Below, piece by piece: positions 21,522 through 31,439 of a stretch of DNA of 64,000 bases. Each line of letters opens with the position of its first letter. Within the stretch, counting starts at the first letter, position 1. The notes below the pieces were generated by a model. It was not told where the DNA came from and made no database searches. It saw nothing but the letters and a program-made list of their open reading frames with translations. The stretch lies in the NCBI GenBank assembly GCA_021234535.1, contig CM037833.1:4532397-4596396 (forward strand), in the 5' to 3' direction. The DNA is from Stichopus chloronotus (taxonomy: Eukaryota; Echinodermata; Holothuroidea; Aspidochirotida; Stichopodidae). The translations under genes were made by a program, and so were the position numbers.

Positions 21522-21526
21522 ATATT
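21522..21526 (+). repeat. left 5-bp target-site duplication of Gypsy 2
   Basis: ATATT directly before the TGTCTCC start of the 5' LTR; the same five bases follow the 3' LTR at 25759-25763. Confidence 0.75.
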
Positions 21527-22050
21527 TGTCTCCCTCTATTTTCCATTAAGCTCATTTGATAGTCAGTGACGTATGGTAGTCCAGTCACGAGATGTCTGCT
21601 CTCCCGCTTTGCTGGAAGAGACTCCTGGGCTTCCGAATCAGTCTTCGCTCCCGTTCTGAATCGTTCGGTTCGGTAGCAGCCCAGGCTCCGATCATCGTGA
21701 TCGTACGTATTTTGTATTCGTCTTGTATATTCTCGTTTGTGTATTATTGTGAAAGGACTCTACTTCGGTATTGAGGCCTCGTTGTGTTGTTTTCGTCCGT
21801 AAGTAATATTCACTGTATTATATTCTGCCTTGTATGTTGTGTTGTACTCTCGATGGGTTTATAAATAGACCCAGAAATATACCCAATTTGCTCTCTGTTC
21901 CGTATGCAGGTCAGAGAGAGATTCAAGGTTTTCTTTAACCTACAACCATCCAAGCCGCATCTCGTTCATTTTTGAGCAGCCCTACCACCATCAATTCTCG
22001 TTAGAAATTGTGTAGACGCCCCCGATATCTAGCACGGAGAAATCGTTACA
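21527..22050 (+). repeat. 5' LTR of Gypsy 2
   Basis: Starts TG and ends CA. From about 21703 on it matches the 3' LTR closely. It holds a TATA-like box (TATAAATA, 21860-21867), and the shared end reads CCCCGATATCTAGCACG. Relative to the 3' LTR it lacks a short TTTATTTGTGTCGTATC segment near 21903. Confidence 0.85.
21860..21867 (+). promoter_or_regulatory. TATA-like box in Gypsy 2 5' LTR
   Basis: TATAAATA, conserved in the same place of the 3' LTR (25547-25554), where transcription of the element would start shortly downstream. Confidence 0.5.
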
Positions 22051-22051
22051 T

Positions 22052-22068
22052 TGGTGTGCAGCGGTCGG
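22052..22068 (+). promoter_or_regulatory. putative primer-binding site of Gypsy 2
   Basis: The bases just after the LTR read TGGTGTGCAGCGGTCGG. TGG is the usual complement of a tRNA CCA end. I did not identify the tRNA. Confidence 0.45.
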
Positions 22069-22075
22069 ATTCTGT

Positions 22076-23440
22076 TTGAGTATAAATGATTTTATTAGCT
22101 GTGATTTGGACACTTTCGTGTCTGAGCAGGAACAGGGTTCCTGTAGGCCTCCTGAGTGGAGAAATGTGCCCTCTTCAAGCTCACAGTTTGAAAACAGAAT
22201 CCGCGAAGAACCCACACTTCGTGAGAAAACGGGTGGTGATGTTTTGTGTAATTCCGGAGATTGGATGGTGGTAGACGAGTGCGTCGCTAGCGACGGCAGC
22301 TTGTATGGTATTACTAACACGCTACCAAGTGATTATATTTCTCGAAATCGTAGTTTAAATGACCTTAGGCGTAGTAGTAAACCTCCTGTTGGTGAGCATG
22401 TAGACATGTGTCAACAAAGGGAGGAATTAGGTAATTCGCAGGGTTACTTGGGAAATGGTTCACACAAAGCCGTGGACGTTAGAGACAGTGTACCTTTGAT
22501 CGATTTAATAGATGATCCTGTGTAGGGGGGGAGAGAAAAGTATCCCGCCCAAGGGGTGGCCAGGCATTCGCAGTCGGTGACTGCAGGTTCCAATCTGTAT
22601 CAGCCTGGGGCTGATGTTGTGCCTTAAGCGGGAGTAGCTGGACAAAGTTCCAGAGAATCAAATTCGAGGAATGCGACCCATGAAAGGCACTCAGTGACAA
22701 TCCCCGCCCTGTAAGGGACAGTCCTATTGAAGGTGCTGTGTTCAAGGACAACGGTATGATCAGTGGTACAGGTCCTCCTAGACCAAATCTAGAGTATAGG
22801 ATTAGGGCAGAAACAGTGTAACCATTATAACTCTGGACATTACGACATTAGGAGGTCTGGCGTTAAGAATCGTACACTCGAAAGGGCTCAGTTAAAAAAT
22901 AAAAAGGTCAAAGGGTGAGTCCCTCCCAGAACTAGCGCCGTCAGTGCGGCGACTGGTAAAATTAGCCTACCCGAACGCTAAACTTGACCTGCAGGAGAGC
23001 TTAGCAAAAGATCATTTTATTGACTCGCTGGCAGATACCGAGATGCGTTGGGGAATATACCAGTCTCGCCCAGACTGTTTAGACAGTGCGGTAAAAACTG
23101 CTATCGAATTCGAAACATTCCGACAAGCAGAAAGTCAAAGAAGTAACAAGAGATTCCTTCGCGCTGTGTCAGGCCCCGAAACTAGCAAAGGAGATGTTTA
23201 AAAGTTAGCGATCTAGATCAAATCGTGGAGAAAATGGTATCCAAAATTCAGGATTGCTTCAAAGAATTAGAGAAAAGTCATAAATTTCCTAAATCCGAAC
23301 AGCCTCGTAAGGGTGAAGGTGCTAAGAAGAAAAGGGATGATAAATGTTATAACTGCAAGAAAAGTGGACACTTTTCTCGTGACTGCCCGGAATCAAAGGT
23401 ATCCGAAAACACCAGGTCGAACAAAACTGTGGAAAACTAG
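22076..23440 (+). pseudogene. Gypsy 2 gag, broken
   Basis: The first open frame (22076-22525) encodes an acidic 149-residue N-terminal part with no recognisable fold. The middle (22526-22910) is full of stops. The conserved capsid C-terminal segment returns at about 22905-23201 in a shifted frame (LPELAPSVRRL, LAYPNAKLDLQESLAKD, FRQAESQR). The nucleocapsid at 23225-23440 has a single CCHC knuckle, CYNCKKSGHFSRDC, preceded by a lysine-rich stretch. At least three breaks are needed to link these parts. Confidence 0.8.
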
Positions 23441-23479
23441 GAAAAGTCGGCTCAGCGGGTCGACTTATTTTGCTAAAGA

Positions 23480-24260
23480 CCCTTTATTACGTCACTCAGT
23501 GAAAAGAATACAAATCGGAATGGATTGTACGCTAGTATTAACATCGATGATAGGCCTTTGAAAGGTTTGATTGATACAGGTGCAAACATTTGTGTGTTAA
23601 AACATGCCGTGTATAATGAAATTAAAGACGGGGCACGGCCCAATTTAGATAGTACCGGCGAGGACTTGTTTATGGCCGATGATAGGTCTATACCGTTAAT
23701 CGGTTGTGGTAACTTTTCAGTAAAAATAGGAGACGTCACTGCAAATCATCCTGTTTGGGTGGCAGATATAGCTGCTGATTGCATTATAGGACTTGATTTA
23801 CTGGCCAAATATAATTACCAAATAGATGTAGGGGGTGGTCAACTGAAAGTCGGGAAAAGTGTTGTTAAATGTTCTGACAACAATGGAAGAGGTGTTTCCT
23901 CATAAAACAATGAATAGAATCGCTGTTGCTGAGACGGTCTGTATAAACCCAGGCCAGGAGATATGATACCAGGTAAACTTGAGAGCAAACTCAACGGGAC
24001 ACACATTGTAGAACCGTAGGACAAGTTTGCAAGGAAACACCCCCTTATGGTAGCCAAAGCAGTGGTTAATACCTCGGGTCACATGATACCACTTCGCATG
24101 ATTAATGTGGACTCAGTGCCGGTCACGATTTATGAGGGGGCTACAGCGGCCAGGTGCGAGCCTATGGAGGAAGTTCTAGTCACATCGAACCCCGAGGGGG
24201 TCTCCAATACTGCCACAGCACATTGTGGGGCTGTACAACTCATTAGAGGGATCACTTGAT
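23480..24260 (+). pseudogene. Gypsy 2 protease and protease-RT linker
   Basis: The protease lies mainly at 23525-23905: PLKGLIDTGANICVL has an intact DTGA active site, and DCIIGLDLLAKYNYQID is the second conserved element. The linker (24047-24259) contains NTSGHMIPLRMINVD, typical of the stretch between protease and RT in this group. Stops and a frame change lie at 23905-24047. Confidence 0.82.
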
Positions 24261-25385
24261 GAAAGTCAAAAAGCTTTGGTAATGGGGCTTCTGTCGAAGC
24301 GCGAGAGTATTTTTGCAAAATGTAAAGAGGATTTAGGGAGGATTGGTATTGTAAAGCACACACAATTGAGACCAAAGATGCATCACCGATTAAACAACAT
24401 GCTAGAAGAGGCTGCTAAGGAAGTTTCAGAGATGTTAAGACGGGGGGTGATAGAGCCGTCATCAAGCCCATGGGAATCTCCAGTTGTGTTAGTTAAGAAG
24501 ACGGGTCCACCCGTTTTTGTGTAGACAACAGAAAACAACGATGTTACGATTAAAGATAGTTACCCAATACCTAGGATTGACGACTCACGGGATAGTTTAA
24601 ACGGTTCTTAATGGTTTTCGACCCTTGCCCTGGCTAGTGGGTACTGGCAAGTCGAAATGGACGAGTTCGAGAAAGGAAAAACCGCCTTTATCACAAATAG
24701 TGGGCTATACAAATTTTGCGTAATGCCATTCGGGTTGTGCAATGCACTTGCTACCTTTGAAAGATTAATTGAGAAAATCTTGTTTGGTTTACAGTGGCAA
24801 ACATTTCTGGTCTATCTTGACGATGTAATCATTTTTGCTAGGAATTTTGAGGAGCATATTGCAGCCCTCGACGATGTTTTCACGAGGCTAAAACTAGCGG
24901 GGTTGAAGCTGTCACCCAAGAAGTGTTTTCTTTTCAAACAAAAAGTCGAATTTCTTGGGCACATAGTTGGCCATGATGGAGTTTCTACCGATCCTTCAAA
25001 GGTGGCTGCTGTCAGAGATTGGCCTACGCCAAACTGTCTCCGCGATGTGAGAGGATTTGTAGGTCTATGTTGGTATTACCGGAGATTTGTGAGAAATTTC
25101 ACTCTGATTGCACGTCCCCTACATCGCCTAACAGAGAAGGGCAAACGCGAAAAAGCGTTCAATGCTCTAAAAATAGCTTTAATCTCTACCCCTGTCCTAG
25201 CTTTCCCCACCCCCAGTGATAAGTACATTCTTGAGACAGATGCAAGCGACGAGAGCTTGGGTATTGTCTTGTCACAAGTTCAGCGGGGGGAGGAGAAAGT
25301 AATTGCCTACATTAGCAAATCATTCAGTAAGGCTGAACGAAGGTATTGCGTTACAAGGAAAGAGTTGTAGGCCATAGTTGCATCC
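24225..25385 (+). pseudogene. Gypsy 2 reverse transcriptase and partial RNase H
   Basis: The N-terminal RT part (24225-24524) has MLRRGVIEPSSSPWESPVV. After a gap with stops at 24525-24656, the main frame (24657-25370) has MPFGLCNALATFERL and the catalytic YLDD (FLVYLDDVIIFARN). FLGHIVGHDGVSTDPSK and the RNase H start ILETDASDESLGIVLSQ follow. The first RT catalytic aspartate region (24540-24650) is degraded. RNase H is cut at RRYCVTRKEL, followed by a stop and then LTR sequence. Confidence 0.88.
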
Positions 25386-25758
25386 GTACGTATTGTTTTG
25401 TATTCGTCTTGTATATTCTCGTTTATGTGTTATTGTGAAAGGACTCTACTTCGCTATTGAGGCCTCGTTTGTGTTGTTTTCGTCCGTAAGTAATATTCAC
25501 TGTATTCTTTTCTGCCTTGTATGTTGTGTTGTACTCTCGCTGGGTTTATAAATAGACCCTGAAATATACCCAATTTGCTCTCTGTTCCTTTATTTGTGTC
25601 GTATCGTATGCAGGTCAGAGAGAGATTCAAGGTTCTCCTTATTTAACCTACAACCATCCAAGCCGCATCTTGTTGATTTTTGAGCAGCCCTACCACCACC
25701 AATTCTCGTTAGAAATTGTGTAGACGCCCCCGATATCTAGCACGAAGAAATCGTTACA
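25386..25758 (+). repeat. 3' LTR of Gypsy 2, truncated at its 5' side
   Basis: Matches the 5' LTR from about 21703 to 22050 with few differences, including the TATA-like box and the terminal GATATCTAGCACG. About 175 bp corresponding to 21527-21702 is missing, removed with the pol end. Confidence 0.85.
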
Positions 25759-25763
25759 ATATT
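25759..25763 (+). repeat. right 5-bp target-site duplication of Gypsy 2
   Basis: ATATT after the 3' LTR, equal to 21522-21526. Confidence 0.75.
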
Positions 25764-25815
25764 ATTGAGCAAAATAGAAGTAGATCTTTGCTATCATATA
25801 GTTCAAGAAATGTCA

Positions 25816-26172
25816 CCGTTGTGCAACACAAGTGTTCGCGAGATACTTACCTTTGTATCGGCCTCCATAAAGCTGGCCGTCTGTAGAGACCGTTGTAATA
25901 TTGTATTTAGGGGAGAAGGGCGGTTTGCGGACGTCGTCTTGGCATCGGTGAGGGTGGAGGTTAGATTAATGGTTGTGTCCGACTTGGCCCGTTTGTCCAG
26001 GTCGACGTTTGGCAGGCGGTGGGGTCCACTTGCTTCGGTGCCGGCGGACTCTGTGTGGTTCTATAACTGCAAGGAACATTAATCTTCTGTTAATTTGGTA
26101 GTTTGTTAATAATTCTGGTTTTCGCTTTTCCTGTGTTTTGTTTCTGTGCCGTTTTGATGCACTTAAAAAGTA
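25816..26172 (+). mobile_element. LINE copy E, 3' fragment
   Basis: Begins at the codons for PLCNTSVRE and runs through SIKLAVCRDRCNIVFRGEG and the shortened 3' UTR to GATGCACTTAAAAAGTA. It lies 50 bp downstream of Gypsy 2. Relative to other copies it lacks a stretch of 3' UTR after GCGGAC. No clear target-site duplication. Confidence 0.85.
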
Positions 26173-26240
26173 CACTCTCCAGAGAATTTCACAAGGTCTG
26201 CCGCTTGACGTTATTTAATGCACGATGAGGTAGGGATCTA

Positions 26241-26680
26241 TCAAGACTGCTTAACGCTTAAGAGTGGAAAATTTTGAGTCTTTTGACAGAGCATTAGCAT
26301 CTTCATCTTCACTACGAATTACGTACCAAAGTGGGAAAGGAAACAAACATTTAGTGCCAGTTTCGTTTCCAGAAGACACTACTACAGAACCTATCCGAAA
26401 ACTTTGCAGTGAGGAATGGCGCGTAGCTGCAGCTATCACTGAACTGAACCCATACCTCTTTCGCTCAACAAGTGCCTTCGAAAACCATGTTTCTGGGTGG
26501 TGTGCCGTTAACAAATCAGTAATAACAGCGACTAAAAATCGCCATCGTGTAAGCACACTATTTGCAATGATGGATGTACCAGAGGGAGACAGACAGGAGC
26601 ATTTACCAGACTTCTTTGGCCATCAAAGAGCTTACAGTTGTAGGGAGAAGACAATTGATGAAAGTAAATAAAATCTCTGT
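26241..26680 (+). pseudogene. C-terminal domain of a tyrosine-recombinase-like gene
   Basis: The plus-strand frame gives GKGNKHLVPVSFPED, LNPYLFRSTSAF and HVSGWCAVNK, then TATKNRHRVSTLFAMMDVPE. This wording recurs in a large zinc-finger/recombinase-like family of marine invertebrates, where it aligns with the HxxR region of tyrosine recombinases. At about 26590 the sequence jumps to another frame, giving IYQTSLAIKELTVVG, which follows the tyrosine in that family. The intervening box (the usual MGHS) is missing, so both a frameshift and a small deletion are indicated. Assignment to tyrosine recombinases (Crypton-like) is inference. Confidence 0.5.
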
Positions 26681-26689
26681 TCTTGTGCT

Positions 26690-27660
26690 TTCCCTTTTGT
26701 TTCATGACAAAATGAATCACCAGTTATGCATTGTCCAGCCAGTGCACCCGATGCTCTTGTAGAAAATGTCTTAAATTTGATAGGCAATTCGGTTATGCCT
26801 GTTTGCATGAAATAGATTAAAGATTTGCTCCTTTGTAAACTTAGTATCTGCTTTGAAATTCAGGTGAGTTACTCAGAAATTCCCAGTTAATTTTATCCAT
26901 AGCAGAGGGAGAATTAACGCACAGACAATGCAAGAGCAGGTCGGTTCAATCAGTATTTTAACATTACCTGATTACCACTTTCTGTGATTCTAGTATTTCA
27001 TGAAAGTGTGGATGGCTGGGTGTGTCATGCTGGAAAGCAGTTAAATGAAAGTGCAATGGGTAATTACTACCCTTATTAAACCTAACTGAAATTATTTGGA
27101 TCATTAAAAACAGGATAACTTATCCAAAGATAAGAAAAAGTAACTGTTATATTTATTATAATCAGTATTGTAATTTGCCATGATTGCAAAATGTTGTTGA
27201 CTTACTTGAAGTTCAGAAGAAAGACTCCCTTGCAAGCCACAGAAGAGAATTGCTGATTCTACACAGAAAGGGGACAAAGTGTCTGCTACGTATGTTACTA
27301 AAGGTGGTTTAAAGGTGTTCCGTTGAGATTGGTGTTTTCATGCAGGAAATGTACCAAGTATAATGATTACCTTAAGCTGGAACAGTCATCCTATATGTTC
27401 ATCACTAGAACTTTGCTTTTCTGCTAGTCGAACCGTGTCATGTGTGTGCTTTCCCCGTAAGTTGATCTACTTAGCATGTCAGGAATTTGCATCAATGTTT
27501 CCTTTATTTCTGAATCAAAGAGCACTCACTAACATTTTTATACTAGGGAACAAAATGTAAGCAAGGATGCAAGTCATGCAGATGAAAAAGTTGTGCCTGA
27601 TGGCGTCACAATTTTCCATGCAAATAAGCTGTCTTGCAGTCCTCCATTGATGTCAACATG
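26690..27660. other. no gene seen
   Basis: AT-rich sequence with short frames only. A frame at 27363-27560 is cysteine-rich by chance and has no recognisable motif. Confidence 0.45.
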
Positions 27661-27666
27661 AGTCTA

Positions 27667-27860
27667 CAATCCGCGACAAAAGTAGTTGGAACATCCCCCG
27701 CTCCCCGGATTCAATGTTGCTAATTTGACATTTTCGGGAAATTTTGTCCAACTGACCAACATTTATGGGGGCAGGGGGTTCATTGGCCCAGAGTAAGGAA
27801 AGGTGACTAAAGTTGGCTGACGAAATTCACTGTCTGTTCCAACACTTTTGTCGCGGATTG
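27667..27860. mobile_element. small inverted-repeat element (MITE, Tc1/mariner-like ends)
   Basis: The left arm begins CAATCCGCGACAAAAGT and continues to GGAACA. The right arm is its reverse complement, differing at two or fewer positions over about 26 bp, and ends GCGGATTG at 27860. The interior of about 140 bp is non-coding. TA precedes the left arm, as expected for Tc1/mariner; TC follows the right arm, so the right half of the target duplication has mutated or the call is off by a base. CAAAAGTxxTTGGAACA-like ends are typical of mariner-type elements. Confidence 0.65.
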
Positions 27861-27929
27861 TCCTTGGGCCTGTACAAATGCAGCTGGTTCGCTAGTATCA
27901 CGTGGTGCGACATTTCTACATTGAGCACA

Positions 27930-29095
27930 GGTATCAGGTTGGGGCGTTGTTTCGTACAGTTATTATGGGTGGCTTCTACAAGTACTCAATGTGAATCTTT
28001 GGTTCATGAAGGGGGCGGTGAACTTGGGGCAAGACAGGTTCGGTCTGTGTACAGTCAGGCTGACCTGGTGGTGGCTGCCTTTTCACACACTGGAGCTACC
28101 CTGGTACAGGTACACTGGTCCTGTGGTCTAGAAGCACACGCCGACGGAGGAGCGCACTACCACATGGCGGTGAAATTAACATCACTCCGCAGGTGGCGGG
28201 CTGTCAAGGCTTACCTCATGTCTGAGTATGGGATGGTGTGCAATTTTCCGGGTCCCACACCAGCTACTACACCGCCTGGAAATACGTCACCGAGGAGGAT
28301 GTAGATTACCTCCAGTCGGACGGGCAACCCGACGCTATGACGGGGAAAAAGGGCTCTGCTTCCACCGGAAAGGGGGAAAAAAGGCACGACTGACACCGTT
28401 TGACGTGAAATTATCGTGGAGAAGGGGATAAAAACGCGGATCGAACTCCTAGCTCTGGCTGACGAACCAAAAAGCTCGGGAAAGTGGATCTGGTGGAATT
28501 TATATTTAACAGGGGGCCGAAGTGCGTAGCAAACACTTTGCAGGTAGAGTTACATAGCGTGGAGTGAGTTGATCGGTGTGAAACTCGCAGTAGAGTTGGG
28601 AAAGTTGGAAAGGATGAGGGAAGGGGGGGACGGAGGTTAAAAGGTGGGTGAGGGTAGGGGAAGACATGGGTAATTGAGGCATTCTCATTAAAACTTCTGA
28701 AGAAAACAATGGATCGCCAGAGCAAAACCCTCATCGATCTGCTTCGAGAGTAGGAGGAGGGCGGTTGTGTGGAGGGTTGCGAGGGCCGTTGGCTTACATT
28801 GGCGAAAGATATCCTACGGCGGAATGGCATACTGGCTGCGAGTTTTTCCAAAGCTGTGTGGGATCTGCTCGAGAAGGGTCGCGGGAAATACGGTAATCTC
28901 ATCACCGGACCGGCCAATTACAGTTATTTTCCAAATCATGCCACAAACAGATTCGCCTGGGTCGGGGCAGAAAAGGCAGGGGTGATATTTCTGAACGACT
29001 TCCGGTGGAATCCCAAACTCACACCCTGGCATGGTCTGCTGCTGTTACTGGAAGGGGGTCTAGTCCACCTACTCGGCCCGATTTATGAAATGTAA
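27930..29095 (+). pseudogene. HUH endonuclease - SF3 helicase replication-protein relic
   Basis: Three frames together outline a Rep-like protein of about 380 residues. The endonuclease part has SVYSQADLV and DGGAHYHMAVKL, where H-Y-H at 28155-28163 is the HUH metal-binding motif, followed by RRWRAVKAYL. It continues in another frame with YYTAWKYVTEED. The middle (28300-28760) is a serine/lysine-rich linker with stops. The helicase part (28770-29095) has ECVEGC-like cysteines (GCEGRW), AVWDLLEKGRGKY and the Walker A position at 28904-28926. There the expected G-x4-GKT is lost after GPAN. FAWVGAEKAGVIFLNDF is Walker B. The domain order is that of a family spread through cnidarians, lancelets and fish, distantly like parvovirus NS and CRESS-DNA Rep proteins. 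Broken frames and the missing Walker A lysine indicate an inactive copy. Confidence 0.6.
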
Positions 29096-29099
29096 GGAA

Positions 29100-29900
29100 A
29101 AAAATTAAAAAGAATGGAGAACAAATAGAGAAGCAAACAATAGTTAAGCACCTTCACACTGTTTGTTTGCATATCATCTTCCTAGAACATTATTTTGAGG
29201 AATAGAGATTATTGCAGTCACATCCATGCGTGAAAATTAGAGACAATTTGAGGCACAGAGAATTCTGTATCCTTGTGATAATGCAATTAACGCAATTGGT
29301 GAATGCTTACATGCATGCATGTATTGTGAGTAACCATGGCACACCATGGTAAATTCAAATCGTACAGTGCGTAACTCAGTAAACGTGATGTCCATGCCAA
29401 CATTCAGTGAAATCACAACTCATCCATACCCTCACCATCTGAACGAAAATGGTTGTGAAGAAAGATGTCTGAGAATTCCTCGAGAAGCTCCAAAATTTTA
29501 CCCATGACTGGAGAACCATTCACTCCAAAGTATGTCTCATGTTATACACAATATTGTCACAGTTGCCGCAGATTAATGTCTGGAAATAAACAGGAGTGAA
29601 CAGGAGTCAAGTATGTTTTATTTGTTGTATGTCGTAATCGGACAATTTTAGCTTCCACTCATTCCAAGGACTCATTAAGTAAGGAATTAATAGATATTAT
29701 CGCATTGGAGTGCAGAAAGGACAATGAACGTATGATTACGGTATAATCACAGAGGCTCATTATGTTGTTGCGTATCTTTAAGTGGAAATATCTGATATAT
29801 ATATATTTCATATGTAAAGGTGTACATAATTCCTTGCAGTATACAGATGAGAAAATATATCAAATTACTTGGTCCATACCTATGAAGGGAAACTGTGTAC
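29100..29900. other. no gene seen
   Basis: AT-rich non-coding sequence after the replication-protein relic, with a short AT dinucleotide run at about 29797-29808. Confidence 0.45.
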
Positions 29901-29909
29901 ACAGGGTAT

Positions 29910-30320
29910 GTGTGATGCACAGTGTGTCATAAATGAAGTAAAACCGCTCTCTAAGGGTTAATAAATGTGTGGTATAAGGCAGGTCATACTTGGATGTTCA
30001 ACACAAATTTGTTATAATCATAAATCACCCTTAGTCCAGATTCTTGTCTGGAAACGAACCAAAGTGACCGTACGTTGCTGTTTGATGTGTGATGCACAGT
30101 GTTATGCACAGTGTGTCATTAATGCAGTAAAACCACTCTCAAAGGGTAAATAAGTAAGATATATTGCCCTTCAAAGTATAATTCTGTTTGATTCTGTAGT
30201 ATAAAAAGATTATACTTGATGTATATTCTGTATGATTGTGGTAAAAGCAGATCATACTTGATGCTTCCCACAATTTTGTTATAATCATAATCACCCTTGC
30301 TGCTTGTAACAACTAAATTA
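29910..30320. repeat. two diverged copies of a 190-270 bp repeat
   Basis: The block with CACAGTGTGTCAT, AGTAAAACC and CTCTCTAAGGG occurs at about 29918-29960 and again at 30108-30150. The block with TCATACTTGATG and TTTGTTATAATCATAA occurs at about 29985-30025 and 30258-30290. Together they form a degenerate tandem duplication. Confidence 0.6.
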
Positions 30321-30615
30321 AGAGGGATGTGTTGTACATAGTATTCAATTTTATATTTCTATGAATCCAGTGTCTCATTTTGTTGTATTTGTCTGAGTTT
30401 CACAATTTTAAGAATAATATGCTCTACCTAGTAATCATACCAACTACTATGCATTTTCACTCGTATTTCTTGTGTTTGAGTTTAAATTATGGTAATGGAG
30501 ATACAATGTATGCCTTTTCAGGGAAGCTGGAATTGTTGTGAAATTGTGACGTGTCCAATTTTCAATCTCCTTCCAACCACCCGTTTCATGGCCAGTAGGG
30601 AGGGGGTTCTGGAAA

Positions 30616-30873
30616 ATGAACACACATGTTCTATCGGAAGATGACTATAACGTACAGTTTACAGTCGAATACTGTGTAGCAAGAGCTCGTCGAAGAAGGG
30701 AGGATCTTGATCAAAAACTACACGGGGCTCGTGTCCGTGCTCGAGTACGTTGTGTGGAGGCGGAGCAAAGTTCTACCGGGACGTCACGAAGTACAGAAGG
30801 ACCCTCTCGACATCGTAAAGTCCCTGTCAGATAATTTTGTCTGGACCCTTTCCGACGATCAGAACGACGAACT
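30616..30873 (+). other. unrecognised exon-like open stretch
   Basis: The first frame reads YDLQFTVEYCVARARRRRED-like sequence (positions 30616-30720). A second frame continues with VVWRRSKVLPGRHEVQKD and PLDIVKSLSDNFVWTLSDD up to LINE copy F. The two halves look like one protein with a frame change near 30720. I do not recognise the family. Confidence 0.3.
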
Positions 30874-31211
30874 TGGGAATGGTTTGAAGTCCTGACTGAT
30901 CGCCTCACGTTTTGTAACACATGGGCGGTCAGCCAGGACTACGTTTTGTATGGTCTCTCTCCCCGTTGTGCAGTACCAGTGTTCGCGAGATACCTTTGTA
31001 TCGGCCTCCATAAGGCTGGCCGTATGGAGAAACCGTTGCAATATTGTATTTAGACGAGAGGCGCATCGGTGAAGGCGGACGTTCGGTTGAGGGTTGAGTC
31101 CGACTTCGTTGTGTGTCTATGTTTTTTTTTTTTGGATACTGTATCTGTGTGGTTCTATTACTGTAAGGAACATAATTTTCTGTGTTCTGTTTTCAGGGAA
31201 GCTTAAAAAGT
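30874..31211 (+). mobile_element. LINE copy F, degraded 3' fragment
   Basis: LINE sequence resumes at GGGAATGGTTTGAAGTCC, passes TDRLTFCNTW and the SPP-C-TSVRE region, and continues to the 3' UTR (GGAACATAATTTTCTGT) and a final GCTTAAAAAGT. Small deletions break the frame at several points, and a poly-T run replaces part of the 3' UTR at about 31121-31132. Confidence 0.75.
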
Positions 31212-31439
31212 TTTATCCTCAACAAAGGCTGCTACTTGCAGCTCCCTAATACAGGGAAAGGACAATGTACATATCATCAGGGTATTATAGTCAAAGAGGC
31301 TCATTCTTTAAAACCGCATTAAGTAATTGCAGTGAGTAGTTTATATGTAGTATGCAACATGTTTGGACACAACTTTCTAAATATGAAATAGCTGTATGGA
31401 CTAGCTTCTGTTAGCATCTTAGCTCTCATTTCATGGTTT

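Larger units (their letters stand above)
21527..25758 (+). mobile_element. Gypsy retrotransposon 2, internally deleted
   Basis: A plus-strand LTR retrotransposon bounded by TGTCTCC at 21527, GTTACA at 25758 and a 5-bp ATATT duplication. It has a full 5' LTR, a leader, gag remnants, protease, RT and the start of RNase H. The coding part stops abruptly at 25370-25385. There the sequence jumps into the middle of the 3' LTR, so the rest of RNase H, the whole integrase and the first part of the 3' LTR are missing. The retained outer duplication means the deletion happened after insertion. The gag wording (LAYPNAKLDL, DHFIDSLADTEMRW) belongs to a Gypsy group common in marine invertebrates. Confidence 0.9.

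Noticed and set aside
27813..28304. Using the first methionine at 27813 as start of the HUH protein
   Set aside because: The first residues lie inside the inverted-repeat element (27667-27860), so the frame there is accidental.
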